From Erysipelothrix piscisicarius (GTDB taxonomy: Bacteria > Bacillota_I > Bacilli_A > Erysipelotrichales > Erysipelotrichaceae): DNA of 64,000 nucleotides. Shown piece by piece: positions 19,759 through 28,708 of the stretch. The stretch is taken from contig NZ_CP034234.1 of the NCBI RefSeq assembly GCF_003931795.1, forward strand, positions 434,001-498,000, given 5' to 3'. Under the pieces are notes generated by a model that saw only the letters and a list, made by a program, of their open reading frames with translations, was not told the origin of the DNA and did not search any database. Every line of letters begins with the position of its first letter. The first letter of the stretch is position 1. The position numbers and the translations under genes are program-made.

Positions 19759-21129
19759 ATGCGTAAATTGCCTTACAGTCAAGACGCGGAGATGGCACTT
19801 TTAGGAACACTATTGGTGTTTCCAGAGTCTGTTGCAGTTGTTGAAGAATATGACATGCAAGTCGATGACTTTTATAATACCGAGCACCAAAGAATATTTT
19901 CTCATATGTTAGAAATTATTGAACGTGGCCGTGTTTTAGATGCGACGACTTTAATAACACGATTAAAAGATCAACATGAAATTGATAGTGTAGGTGGTGT
20001 TGAATACTTATTTGCCCTTACGGAAAACAGTGCGACACCAGCAAGTGTGAAGCATTATATCGAAGTAGTTCAAGAAAAAGCACAGATGCGACGTCTTATC
20101 GATGTTGGGCAGTCTATCGCTGAAAAAGGGTTTGACTCTACAACAGAACTTACCGCACTCCTTGATGAAGCAGAACAGAGGATTTTAGAAGTAACGCGTG
20201 TCCGTCGAACGACTGAGATGCAACAAAGTCGTGATGTTGTACGAGAAGTAATCGACAATCTAAATCGTATTCGTGATAATCATGATCGTATTACAGGTTT
20301 GAAAACAAATTACAGTCATTTGGACAATGTCACCAATGGATTACAACGGGGTGACCTAATCATCTTGGCGGCGCGTCCCTCTGTAGGGAAAACCGCTTTT
20401 GCGTTGAACCTGGCATTGAATGCTGCACGTCACAACAAAGATGAAAAAGCAGGTATGGCAATCTTTTCTCTTGAGATGCCTGCAACACATTTGATATCTC
20501 GGATGTTAAGTGCTCAATCTTCCGTTAAAAGTGAGTATTTACGAACCGGCAACCTCAATGATGAACAACTCAATAATGTTTATGCTGGCGCGAATGTTCT
20601 ATCGAAACTGAATATTTTTATTGATGATAGCTCAACAATCACCGTTCCAGAAATCTTTTCGAAGTGTCGAAAACTTAAAGCTGAAGGAAATCTCGATATG
20701 ATTGTAATTGACTATATTCAGTTAATTACAGGACGCGGTAAAACCGAATCCCGTCAACAAGAAGTATCTGAAATTTCCCGTGGACTGAAACAATTAGCTC
20801 GTGAGATGGATTGTCCAGTTATTGCTCTGTCTCAGTTATCACGTTTAGTAGAACGACGAGACAGTAAAATTCCTCAATTGAGTGATTTACGTGAATCCGG
20901 TTCAATTGAACAAGATGCGGATATTGTTATGTTCTTATATCGAGAAGATTACTATAAAGATCGTGAAGGCGAGGATGACGACGCACCTCAAATGCCAAAA
21001 CCAGAACAACAAGAAGTATTACTTAAAATGGCGAAACACCGTAATGGTGCACTGGCAGATATTACCCTTATGTTCAATGCTTCCATCAGTAAATTTTATG
21101 GAGTAGCCGGAGAAGGAGGTAGATTGTAA
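19759..21129 (+). CDS. dnaB: Replicative DNA helicase
   Basis: A 456-residue DnaB-type hexameric helicase (called DnaC in Bacillus). The N-terminal domain contains DAEMALLGTLLVFPES; the RecA-like motor has Walker A ARPSVGKTAFALN (about residues 208-220), the FSLEMPATHLISRML segment, the Walker B strand MIVIDYIQLI and LSQLSRLVERR. The KAAGREGGR-like tail (GVAGEGGRL) ends the protein. It overlaps no neighbour and begins 11 bp after rplI. Confidence 0.96.
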   Translation: MRKLPYSQDAEMALLGTLLVFPESVAVVEEYDMQVDDFYNTEHQRIFSHMLEIIERGRVLDATTLITRLKDQHEIDSVGGVEYLFALTENSATPASVKHYIEVVQEKAQMRRLIDVGQSIAEKGFDSTTELTALLDEAEQRILEVTRVRRTTEMQQSRDVVREVIDNLNRIRDNHDRITGLKTNYSHLDNVTNGLQRGDLIILAARPSVGKTAFALNLALNAARHNKDEKAGMAIFSLEMPATHLISRMLSAQSSVKSEYLRTGNLNDEQLNNVYAGANVLSKLNIFIDDSSTITVPEIFSKCRKLKAEGNLDMIVIDYIQLITGRGKTESRQQEVSEISRGLKQLAREMDCPVIALSQLSRLVERRDSKIPQLSDLRESGSIEQDADIVMFLYREDYYKDREGEDDDAPQMPKPEQQEVLLKMAKHRNGALADITLMFNASISKFYGVAGEGGRL

Positions 21130-21130
21130 T

Positions 21131-22639
21131 ATGAAAAAACATAAAAACCTCATTATGATATCCGTTGCATTTCTTTTTGCGATTGGATTGGGTTACCTTT
21201 ACAAGTCGCCAACTTCCGCAACAGAAATAAAAACCGCGTATGAAGCAATCGATTCGTCATCCGCGATTTTTCCTCAAGAAGTAGTTACTGTAAATGATAA
21301 TCCAGTGGTTATTACAAAACTTTATCGTGAACAGAAACTTGTCGGCGTTATTAAAGATTCAACACGCTTACAAAAAATGTTCGATGAAGTATATGAAAAT
21401 GAATATAAAGAAGAATTTCCAGACTCAAAGCTTGGATTTATTGATGACTTGATTCAAGTCGATGAGATGAGTTTTAATATTTATGAAGATCGCGATAATG
21501 ATATTTTTGACTACCTTTATAAAGAAAATTTATTTGCGATTGAAGCAAATAAGGTAACGTTTTCAAATGGAGCCATTATCTACGTAAAAAACTCCGAAGA
21601 TTTTGATTCGGCGCGCGATAAATTTATCCAGAACTTTACCAGTGAAAGCACATTTGATGCCATTAAAAACAATAAAAAAATTCCAGCGATTACCGATTAT
21701 GGAACGAAGGACATCGATGTAAAAGTTAAAGAAACCGTTAAAGTAACGCGGGGTCTGGCAACGAAAGATAAGATTTTAAAAGATGAAACGGAAATTCTTA
21801 CGTTCCTTAGTTATGGGTATAATCCTAAAGTTGAAACGTATAAAATTAAGCCGTTTGATACATTAGAAGGTATTGCATACCATAGTGGAATGAACGTAAA
21901 TCAAATTCAGTCCATCAATGCTGATAAAATTAAAGACGTAAATCAAGTGCTTGAAGTCGGTTCGGAACTACGAGTAAGTAAGTTTGACTCACCATTTACC
22001 GTTACCGTAACAAAACAACGTATGACGACGGAACCCGTTTATCCTGAAAAAACGGTATATCAATCTGATCCAGAACTTGCAGAAGGAAAAGAAGTTGTGG
22101 ATGTTGTGGAACAAAATGGTGCACGAGATGTTATTTACGAAGACGTTTATGAAAATGGTGCATCCATCTCAACGAAAGAAATTTCAAGTAAAGAAACTAA
22201 GAAACCAGTTCGTGGTGTCATTCGTTATGGAACTAAAGTTGAACCAAAAGTAGGTAGTGGAGCTTGGCGTTGGCCATTAGACAATGCCTATGTCCTCTGT
22301 GGATATGGTTGTTATCCAAATCACTCGGGTACTGACTTCTCGACACACGGTAGTGGATACGGTCCAATTTATGCGATTGACCGTGGTGTTGTAACTACAA
22401 ACTCCTATGATCCAGGTGGATGGGGTAATTATATTGTTATTGACCATGGTAACGGATACCGTTCCCTCTACGCGCATATGGCAAGCCCAGGATATTTCCA
22501 AGCAGGGCAAACGGTTGCGAAGGGTGAAAACATTGGTTATGTTGGTATGACGGGTCGAACAAGTTATCCACACGTTCACCTCGAAATTATTGTAGGTGGA
22601 GGAACACGTGTTGATGCATGTGGTGTTATTGGCTGTTAA
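21131..22639 (+). CDS. Secreted LysM-G5-M23 peptidoglycan endopeptidase, copy 1
   Basis: A 502-residue protein with an N-terminal signal or anchor helix (residues 7-25), a ~200-residue unassigned region, a LysM-like segment (FDTLEGIAYHSGMNVNQIQSI from about 245), a G5 domain (about 295-375, with EGKEVVDVVEQNG and GVIRYGTKVEP), and a C-terminal M23 domain. The zinc residues are visible as HSGTDF (His/Asp) and HVHLE. M23 enzymes cut peptide bonds in peptidoglycan. Cysteines in CGYGCYPN and the C-terminal CGVIGC suggest disulfides. The next gene is a diverged tandem paralog with the same architecture. Confidence 0.9.
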   Translation: MKKHKNLIMISVAFLFAIGLGYLYKSPTSATEIKTAYEAIDSSSAIFPQEVVTVNDNPVVITKLYREQKLVGVIKDSTRLQKMFDEVYENEYKEEFPDSKLGFIDDLIQVDEMSFNIYEDRDNDIFDYLYKENLFAIEANKVTFSNGAIIYVKNSEDFDSARDKFIQNFTSESTFDAIKNNKKIPAITDYGTKDIDVKVKETVKVTRGLATKDKILKDETEILTFLSYGYNPKVETYKIKPFDTLEGIAYHSGMNVNQIQSINADKIKDVNQVLEVGSELRVSKFDSPFTVTVTKQRMTTEPVYPEKTVYQSDPELAEGKEVVDVVEQNGARDVIYEDVYENGASISTKEISSKETKKPVRGVIRYGTKVEPKVGSGAWRWPLDNAYVLCGYGCYPNHSGTDFSTHGSGYGPIYAIDRGVVTTNSYDPGGWGNYIVIDHGNGYRSLYAHMASPGYFQAGQTVAKGENIGYVGMTGRTSYPHVHLEIIVGGGTRVDACGVIGC

Positions 22640-22707
22640 GGCTTAATCAAATCGAAGTATAAACGAGATTACGGTGTCGTTTGTGCTTTCCAAAAGGAGT
22701 TGGTTTA

Positions 22708-24243
22708 ATGAAACAACATAAAGAACTGAAATTAATCCTGATAACTTTTGTAGTCTCAGTACTTATTGCGTATGCAATCGAAACTGTGAGTGCGAATGCG
22801 AGTGTTGTGGATTTATACAAATTAACCGATACATCTACATCAATTTTCCCACAAGCGGCTCAAGGGAAGTCCGACAAACCGATTGAGGTTACAAAACTTT
22901 ATCGCGATAATAAACTAGTGGGGATTATCAGCGATGGCTATAAACTTAATAAGATGTTTGACAAAGTATATGAAGAAGAATATAAAGCGGAATTTCCGGA
23001 TTCAAAATTAGGGTTTATTGATGATCTAATTCTGGTTAAAGAGCTAAGTTTTAATCGCTATGAAGATCGTGATGATGAAATCTTTCAATATCTCTATGAT
23101 GAAAAATTATTTGCGATTGAAGTAAATCAAGTGAAGTTTTCAAATGGTGCGATTATTTATGTCAAGAATATTGATGACTTCAACAAAGCGCGTGATACCT
23201 TTATCCGAAACTTTACGGATGAGAAAACTTTTGAAGCGATGAAAAACAACCATAAAATCGAAAGTATCAAAGATTATGGAACTCACGATGTCAATGTGGA
23301 AGTTGAAGAGACGGTTCAAATAAGCAAAGGACTCACGTCAAAAGAAAACATTCTTATGAATGAAAGTGATGTATTAACCTTTTTAAGTTATGGATATAAT
23401 CCTAAAGTTGAAATTTATGAAGTTCAGCCTTATGACACAATTGCAGGGATTGCTTGGCATAAAGGTATGGATGCAAATCAAATAAAATATATAAATAGTG
23501 ATATAATTAAAGACGTAAACCAAGTACTTGAAGTTGGATCAAAACTTCGAGTAAGTAAGTTTAATTCTCCATTTACCGTTAAAATTACTCGCGAACGAAT
23601 GACTTCTGAAGTTGTTTATCCCGAGTCGACCATCTATGAATCGGACCCGGAATTATCGGAAGGGAAAGAAGTTGTGGATGTTGTGGAACAAAATGGTAAA
23701 CGAGATGTGGTTTATGAAGATGTTATTGTGAATGGTGCTCCGAAGTCTTCAGAAGAAATTCGGACTCAAATGACCAAAGAGCCAATTCGTGGAAAAATCC
23801 GTTATGGAACTAAAGTTGAACCGCGTATTGGATCGGGTAACTATCGTTGGCCTTTAGATAACGCGAATATCTCTTGTGTATACGGAAATTCCTGTTATTA
23901 CAATCACAATGGAACAGATTTTGTACTTAATGGTGGAGGATTTGGTCCAATCTATGCGGTTGACCGTGGTGTTGTCTCGGAGACGGTAAGTGGTTGTTTC
24001 GAAGGGAATTATGGCTGTGGAAGTGGCTGGGGAAACCATATCGTAATTGATCATGGTAACGGCTATACAACACTTTATGCACATATGGCTACCGGACCAT
24101 ACTTTAATGTTGGAGATCTTGTAAAGCGCGGAGATAATATTGGCTATATGGGTATGACGGGAACGACTTATGGTCCTCATGTTCATTTAGAATTCCGTTA
24201 TCATGGCGTGCGGGTGGACCCATGCTCTGTTATGGGATGTTAG
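22708..24243 (+). CDS. Secreted LysM-G5-M23 peptidoglycan endopeptidase, copy 2
   Basis: A 511-residue tandem paralog of the preceding gene: the same signal helix, LysM-like segment (YDTIAGIAWHKGMDANQIKYI), G5 domain and M23 domain, with catalytic HNGTDF and HVHLEF. The two copies share long stretches such as EGKEVVDVVEQNG but differ throughout, so this is an old duplication, not an assembly repeat. Extra cysteines occur at CVYGNSCYY, at CFEGNYGCGSGWGN, and in the C-terminal CSVMGC. ATG 22708 is chosen because AAAAGGAG precedes it; the in-frame GTG 22681 lies upstream of that site. Confidence 0.9.
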   Translation: MKQHKELKLILITFVVSVLIAYAIETVSANASVVDLYKLTDTSTSIFPQAAQGKSDKPIEVTKLYRDNKLVGIISDGYKLNKMFDKVYEEEYKAEFPDSKLGFIDDLILVKELSFNRYEDRDDEIFQYLYDEKLFAIEVNQVKFSNGAIIYVKNIDDFNKARDTFIRNFTDEKTFEAMKNNHKIESIKDYGTHDVNVEVEETVQISKGLTSKENILMNESDVLTFLSYGYNPKVEIYEVQPYDTIAGIAWHKGMDANQIKYINSDIIKDVNQVLEVGSKLRVSKFNSPFTVKITRERMTSEVVYPESTIYESDPELSEGKEVVDVVEQNGKRDVVYEDVIVNGAPKSSEEIRTQMTKEPIRGKIRYGTKVEPRIGSGNYRWPLDNANISCVYGNSCYYNHNGTDFVLNGGGFGPIYAVDRGVVSETVSGCFEGNYGCGSGWGNHIVIDHGNGYTTLYAHMATGPYFNVGDLVKRGDNIGYMGMTGTTYGPHVHLEFRYHGVRVDPCSVMGC

Positions 24244-24259
24244 ATAAAGGAAGATGTTT

Positions 24260-24988
24260 ATGAAATATTCAATGCTTGCAAGTGGATCTAAAGGGAATTG
24301 CTGTCTTGTGGAATCGCAAGGGGTTCGAATTATGATTGATTGTGGAACCACCAAGCGTTATCTTAAGCAAAGTTTTGAATCACTTGAACTAACATTTGAT
24401 GATGTAGATTGTGTGTTGATTACGCATGATCATAGCGATCATACAAGTCAGCTTAAACATTTTTCACACCATCAAATCTACTGTCCTTCTGATATTGTGT
24501 TCAATCATATCAGAGTTGAACCGTATACAAATTATCACGTTGGACCATTCGTAATTACAGCCGTGAAAACATCTCACGATGCGGATGATTCAGTTGGCTA
24601 TATTGTGGATGATGGACATCGAAAACTTGTTTATATTACTGATACAGGATATATTCGAGAACAAGATTTTGAACTGATTCGTGATGCAGATTACTACATA
24701 CTTGAGAGTAACCACGATCCTGAATTGTTAATGCAAACCAATCGTCCTTATGCCATAAAGCGTCGTATTTTATCGGATACAGGTCACTTGTCAAATGAAG
24801 AAGCGGGTGTTCTGTTATCAAAAGTTGTTTCGGAAAAAACAAAGGAAATTTTACTAGCCCATCTTAGTTCGGAAGCTAATGATGAATATTTAGCCCTATC
24901 AACAGTTCGTGAATTAGTTGATAATGAGGGGATTGAATTCAATGTCGCTAAACAATTTGAAATTGTAATTGGAGGATATCAAATATGA
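24260..24988 (+). CDS. walJ: WalJ/YycJ-type metallo-beta-lactamase-fold hydrolase
   Basis: A 242-residue MBL-fold enzyme. The metal-binding motif ITHDHSDH is at about residues 55-62; SMLASGSKGNCCLVE at the N terminus is the YycJ/WalJ signature, and later ligands lie in SHDADDSVGY and DTGY. In Bacilli walJ sits in the walRK operon beside htrA, where it is tied to cell-wall and replication coordination; here htrA and rlmH follow but walRK is not in the window. ATG 24260 is preferred to ATG 24254 for its spacing from AAGGAAG. Confidence 0.88.
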   Translation: MKYSMLASGSKGNCCLVESQGVRIMIDCGTTKRYLKQSFESLELTFDDVDCVLITHDHSDHTSQLKHFSHHQIYCPSDIVFNHIRVEPYTNYHVGPFVITAVKTSHDADDSVGYIVDDGHRKLVYITDTGYIREQDFELIRDADYYILESNHDPELLMQTNRPYAIKRRILSDTGHLSNEEAGVLLSKVVSEKTKEILLAHLSSEANDEYLALSTVRELVDNEGIEFNVAKQFEIVIGGYQI

Positions 24989-26088
24989 AAAAAGACCAAG
25001 GCTTTAAAAACACATTTATCGGAATTTTAGTTATTTTACTTGCTTGGAATGGATTTTTAACATACCAAGTGTATGATTTAAACAATCGCCCTACAGTCAC
25101 AGAAAAGACAGAAGATGGAAAAACTGTTGAGAAAGTTGTCACAGAATTTGAAACAGATCCAACAAAAGTCGTTGAGAATGTTCGCGACCAAGTAGTGAGT
25201 GTCTTAAATGTTCAAGGTGGACAACTGGCGGGTAGTGGATCTGGAGTTGTATACAAAAATGAGGGTGGTAAAATTCATATCATTACCAACAATCATGTAA
25301 CGGAAAAAGGGGAACAGTTTTATGTTCAGTTCTCTAATGGTGAAAAAGTCGAAGCGAAATTGTTAGGATCAGATCCATTTACCGATCTCGCATTGCTTCA
25401 GGTAGAAACCGAATCGGACGTAAAACCCATGAAACTTGGAGATTCATCGGTTGTTAAAGTAGGGGAATTTGTACTTGCAATCGGAAGTCCCGTCGATTTG
25501 GAATTCGCAAACTCAGTAACGTTCGGGGTTATTTCGGGTAAAGACCGAAAAGTTCCGGTAGATTTAAATGGTGATCGTAATCCAGATTGGGATATGGTTG
25601 TTATGCAAACAGATGCCGCAATTAACCCGGGAAATAGTGGTGGTGCCCTTGTGAATATGAATGGCGAATTAATTGGTATTAATTCAATGAAACTTTCTTC
25701 GGCTCAAGTTGAGGGGATGGGATTCTCGATTCCAATCAATGAAGTGGTTCCAATCATTAAACAAATTGAAGAAACAGGTAAGGTTCAATATCCCGTGATC
25801 GGAATTTCGGGTGTTTCCGTTTCAGAAATGAATCCATTCCTAAGAAATTACTATAAAGTGCCTGCGGATGTAAGTGCCGGCGTCTTTATTGCGGAATTAA
25901 CACAAAATGGCCCAGCCCGAAAAGCAGATATTAAAGAGGGTGACATCTTAACTCACATTAATGACAAAGCTATTTCGAGTTATCGAGAATTTAGACGCGA
26001 ACTTTATACACATAAAGTGGGCGATGCTGTTAAACTCACCATAAATCGAAATGGCGCAACACATGAGGTAGAGGTAACATTGCAGTGA
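24985..26088 (+). CDS. htrA: HtrA/DegP-type membrane-anchored serine protease
   Basis: A 367-residue S1C protease with one N-terminal helix (about residues 9-28), a trypsin-like domain and one C-terminal PDZ domain (about 270-365). The catalytic triad is visible: His in TNNHVTEK, Asp in DPFTDLALL and Ser in INPGNSGGAL. It handles misfolded proteins at the outer face of the membrane. Its start overlaps walJ, and its stop overlaps the rlmH GTG, so the three genes are coupled. Confidence 0.94.
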   Translation: MKKDQGFKNTFIGILVILLAWNGFLTYQVYDLNNRPTVTEKTEDGKTVEKVVTEFETDPTKVVENVRDQVVSVLNVQGGQLAGSGSGVVYKNEGGKIHIITNNHVTEKGEQFYVQFSNGEKVEAKLLGSDPFTDLALLQVETESDVKPMKLGDSSVVKVGEFVLAIGSPVDLEFANSVTFGVISGKDRKVPVDLNGDRNPDWDMVVMQTDAAINPGNSGGALVNMNGELIGINSMKLSSAQVEGMGFSIPINEVVPIIKQIEETGKVQYPVIGISGVSVSEMNPFLRNYYKVPADVSAGVFIAELTQNGPARKADIKEGDILTHINDKAISSYREFRRELYTHKVGDAVKLTINRNGATHEVEVTLQ

Positions 26089-26540
26089 TTAAAATAATCG
26101 CAATTGGAAAAATAAAAGAGAAACCAATGCAAGCACTGATCCAAGAGTTTGAAAAACGTCTTAAACCCATTCATGCCGTTGAGATGGTTGAACTTACGAA
26201 TTCCAATAAAACAGATATTACAAGCATCATCGAAGATGAATGTCAGCGTATTATGGAAAAAATTGATGATCGTGATTACGTGATTCTTATGGACTTAAAG
26301 GGTAAAGATTTGGATTCTGTATCAATGAGTGAGAAAATAATTGACCTGATTGATATGGGAAAACCAATCATCTTTATCATCGGAGGTTCTCATGGTGTGA
26401 ACCAAGCGATTCGAGATCGTGCGAACTATCGATGGAAGATTTCAAACCTTACATTTCCGCACCAACTTGTACGACTCATGTTGTACGAACAAGTGTACCG
26501 TTTTTTTATGATTTCAAAAAATCATCCATATCACAAGTAA
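26085..26540 (+). CDS. rlmH: 23S rRNA (pseudouridine1915-N3)-methyltransferase
   Basis: A 151-residue SPOUT-family methyltransferase acting on pseudouridine 1915 in helix 69 of 23S rRNA, as a dimer on 70S ribosomes. The AdoMet-binding trefoil knot is seen in IFIIGGSHGVN and the C-terminal FPHQLVRLMLYEQVYR...NHPYHK is diagnostic. The start is GTG 26085, overlapping the htrA stop as GTGA. Confidence 0.95.
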   Translation: MIKIIAIGKIKEKPMQALIQEFEKRLKPIHAVEMVELTNSNKTDITSIIEDECQRIMEKIDDRDYVILMDLKGKDLDSVSMSEKIIDLIDMGKPIIFIIGGSHGVNQAIRDRANYRWKISNLTFPHQLVRLMLYEQVYRFFMISKNHPYHK

Positions 26541-26610
26541 AAAAAGACTAATCATTGTATTAATCTTTCAAATAGTATAAAATTGAAATGAAAAGTAGGA
26601 GGTTATACTT

Positions 26611-26877
26611 ATGAAAGAGATTACAGTAACAGTTATTGATCCTGTTGGATTGCATGCACGTCCTGCAACCGTAGCAGTAAATGCAGCAAGCAAATTCAAG
26701 AGTGAAATCAAAATCAGCTACAAAGGTAAAGCTGTAAACATGAAATCAATCATGGGCGTTATGTCATTAGGAATTCCAACTCAGTCAGAAATCGTTATTT
26801 CAGCTGAAGGCGAAGATCAAGATGATGCAATCGCTACAATTGAAGAAGTACTAAAAGCACAAAAAGTAATTGCTTAA
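26611..26877 (+). CDS. ptsH: Phosphocarrier protein HPr
   Basis: An 88-residue HPr. The active-site histidine is in GLHARPAT (His15) and the HPr-kinase serine in [11 protein letters not shown] (about Ser46), so both PTS transfer and catabolite control are likely. AGTAGGAGG precedes ATG 26611. ptsI is not adjacent: a terminator follows directly and the next gene is a phosphohexomutase. Confidence 0.96.
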   Translation: MKEITVTVIDPVGLHARPATVAVNAASKFKSEIKISYKGKAVNMKSIMGVMSLGIPTQSEIVISAEGEDQDDAIATIEEVLKAQKVIA

Positions 26878-26892
26878 TTTTATAATTAGAAT

Positions 26893-26924
26893 AAAATAGA
26901 AGATGAGAATCTTCTATTTTTTTT
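26893..26924 (+). terminator. Rho-independent terminator after ptsH
   Basis: Arms AAATAGAAGAT-type and its complement (26893-26917) around a GAG loop, then T8. It makes ptsH monocistronic. Confidence 0.9.
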
Positions 26925-26939
26925 ATGCAGGAGGGAATT

Positions 26940-28607
26940 ATGTCATTAGATAGATGGAATGAGTTGGCTCGCAATTATTCATGGATTGAGGAAGCAATGA
27001 AATCAATGGATAAAAGCACAAAACAGGACGCTTTTTATAAGTCATTAGAATTTGGTACTGCAGGAATGCGCGGATTATTAGGAATCGGACCTAACCGCAT
27101 TAATGTTTATACGGTAGCGAAAGCAAGTGTGGGATTTGCGAAATACTTAGTTGAGACATTCAAAAATCAAGAATTAAAAATAGCGATTGCATATGACAAC
27201 CGTCATATGTCTAAAGAATTCGCGGATGTGAGTGCAATGGTATTGTCCACATACGGTATTAAAAGTTACATTTTCTCACAACCTCGACCAACACCGGAGT
27301 TATCGTTTGCGGGAAGAACTTTAAACTGTGTTGGGGGAATTGTTATTACAGCAAGTCATAACCCTAAAGAATACAATGGTTATAAAGTCTATGATGAAAA
27401 TGGTTGTCAATTGGTGGATCACAAGATTGCGCGTGTGATTACGCTCATCAATGAGGAACCGGATGAAACATGTGTTGATATCAATCAAGGTGATCGTTCA
27501 ATGATTACATATATGGAAGCTGATTTTGATGAGACCTATAAAGATGCAATTCATTCGATTCAATTACGCCCTGAGGAAGAAAAGACGTTATCGGTTGTGT
27601 TTACATCTCAACACGGAACATCTTATCCGCTTGTACCCGATATCCTAACGGATGCAGGATATCATGTTATACCCGTTCTTGAACAAAGTAATTATGACCC
27701 TAATTTTAGTAATACCAAAACACCAAACCCTGAAGAAAAAGCATCTTATGATCTCGCGGTTGAATATGCGAAAAACCATGATGCAGATCTCGTGTTGAGT
27801 TGTGACCCGGATGCAGACCGCATGGGGATTGTAGTTAAACATCAAGATACGTATGTTTACCTTACAGGGAACCAAGGTGGGTCGATCCTCCAAGAATATA
27901 TTTATGCTACGCATATTGAAAAAGAAACGATGCCCGAAAATCCAATTATGTTTAATACAGTTGTGACTTCTGATCTAGGCGAAAAGATTGCGCAAGCATA
28001 TGGTGTTAATGTGGAGAAAACATTAACCGGATTTAAGTATATTGGTGATAGCATTGAAAACCACAATAAAGTTGGTGATTACAATTTTGTATTTGGATAT
28101 GAAGAGAGTTATGGTTACCTCATTGCGGACTTTGTACGTGACAAAGATGCATTGCAAGCATGTATGATGGTTGCGGAGGCAGCAAACTACTATAAAAACA
28201 AAGGTTTGACGCTTGTAGATGTTTTAAACGGACTTTACGACCGCCATGGTGCTTATCATGAAACGCAGGTTGCGATTACATTATCAGGACAAGAAGGCTT
28301 AAATCGTATTCAAGAAATACTAACAACGTTTAGAGAATCAAATATTGAAATGTTTGCGGGAATTAAGGTTCTATATCGTGATGACTTTCTCACTTCGACA
28401 CGATCAAATGGTGAGATGTTAACATTACCAAAATCAAACGTTATTAAATACAGTCTTGAAGATGGTTCTTGGATTGCAATTCGTCCATCGGGAACCGAAC
28501 CAAAATGCAAGCTCTACTATTGCGTTGTCGGTAAAACAATCGAAGAATCACTCTTGAAATTTGAAGCGCTAAAAAAAGACATTAATCAAATAGCACAACT
28601 CGACTAA
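26940..28607 (+). CDS. pgcA: Phosphoglucomutase/phosphomannomutase
   Basis: A 555-residue alpha-D-phosphohexomutase interconverting hexose 1- and 6-phosphates, supplying glucose 1-phosphate for UDP-glucose, glycolipids and capsule. The phosphoserine loop is TASHNPKEYNGYK (about residues 137-149), the Mg site is DPDADR (about 290-295), the sugar loop is GYEESYGYL and the phosphate loop is RPSGTEPK near the end. ATG 26940 follows GCAGGAGG at good spacing; the in-frame ATG 26925 lies upstream of that site. Confidence 0.93.
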   Translation: MSLDRWNELARNYSWIEEAMKSMDKSTKQDAFYKSLEFGTAGMRGLLGIGPNRINVYTVAKASVGFAKYLVETFKNQELKIAIAYDNRHMSKEFADVSAMVLSTYGIKSYIFSQPRPTPELSFAGRTLNCVGGIVITASHNPKEYNGYKVYDENGCQLVDHKIARVITLINEEPDETCVDINQGDRSMITYMEADFDETYKDAIHSIQLRPEEEKTLSVVFTSQHGTSYPLVPDILTDAGYHVIPVLEQSNYDPNFSNTKTPNPEEKASYDLAVEYAKNHDADLVLSCDPDADRMGIVVKHQDTYVYLTGNQGGSILQEYIYATHIEKETMPENPIMFNTVVTSDLGEKIAQAYGVNVEKTLTGFKYIGDSIENHNKVGDYNFVFGYEESYGYLIADFVRDKDALQACMMVAEAANYYKNKGLTLVDVLNGLYDRHGAYHETQVAITLSGQEGLNRIQEILTTFRESNIEMFAGIKVLYRDDFLTSTRSNGEMLTLPKSNVIKYSLEDGSWIAIRPSGTEPKCKLYYCVVGKTIEESLLKFEALKKDINQIAQLD

Positions 28608-28630
28608 AAATACAGTGTGCTATGTCTTTT
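28572..28630 (+). terminator. Terminator overlapping the end of the phosphohexomutase gene
   Basis: Inner arms TAGCACA (28591-28597) and TGTGCTA (28616-28622) are extended by an outer AAAGACAT / ATGTCTTT pair, with an internal loop on the 5' side, then T5. The stop codon lies inside the loop, so the hairpin uses coding sequence. Confidence 0.65.
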
Positions 28631-28648
28631 TAAGGCGTAAACGGGACA

Positions 28649-28677
28649 TTGATATATTCGTTAAAATCATGTATCTT
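28649..28677 (+). promoter_or_regulatory. Promoter of tkt
   Basis: TTGATA (28649-28654), a 17-base spacer and TATCTT (28672-28677) lie about 30 bases before ATG 28709. Confidence 0.65.
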
Positions 28678-28708
28678 ATATATGAAAAAGAAGGAGCACA
28701 TATAAATT

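Noticed and set aside
21131..24243. Assembly duplication of the G5/M23 genes
   Set aside because: The two copies differ along their whole length at DNA and protein level, so they are true paralogs.
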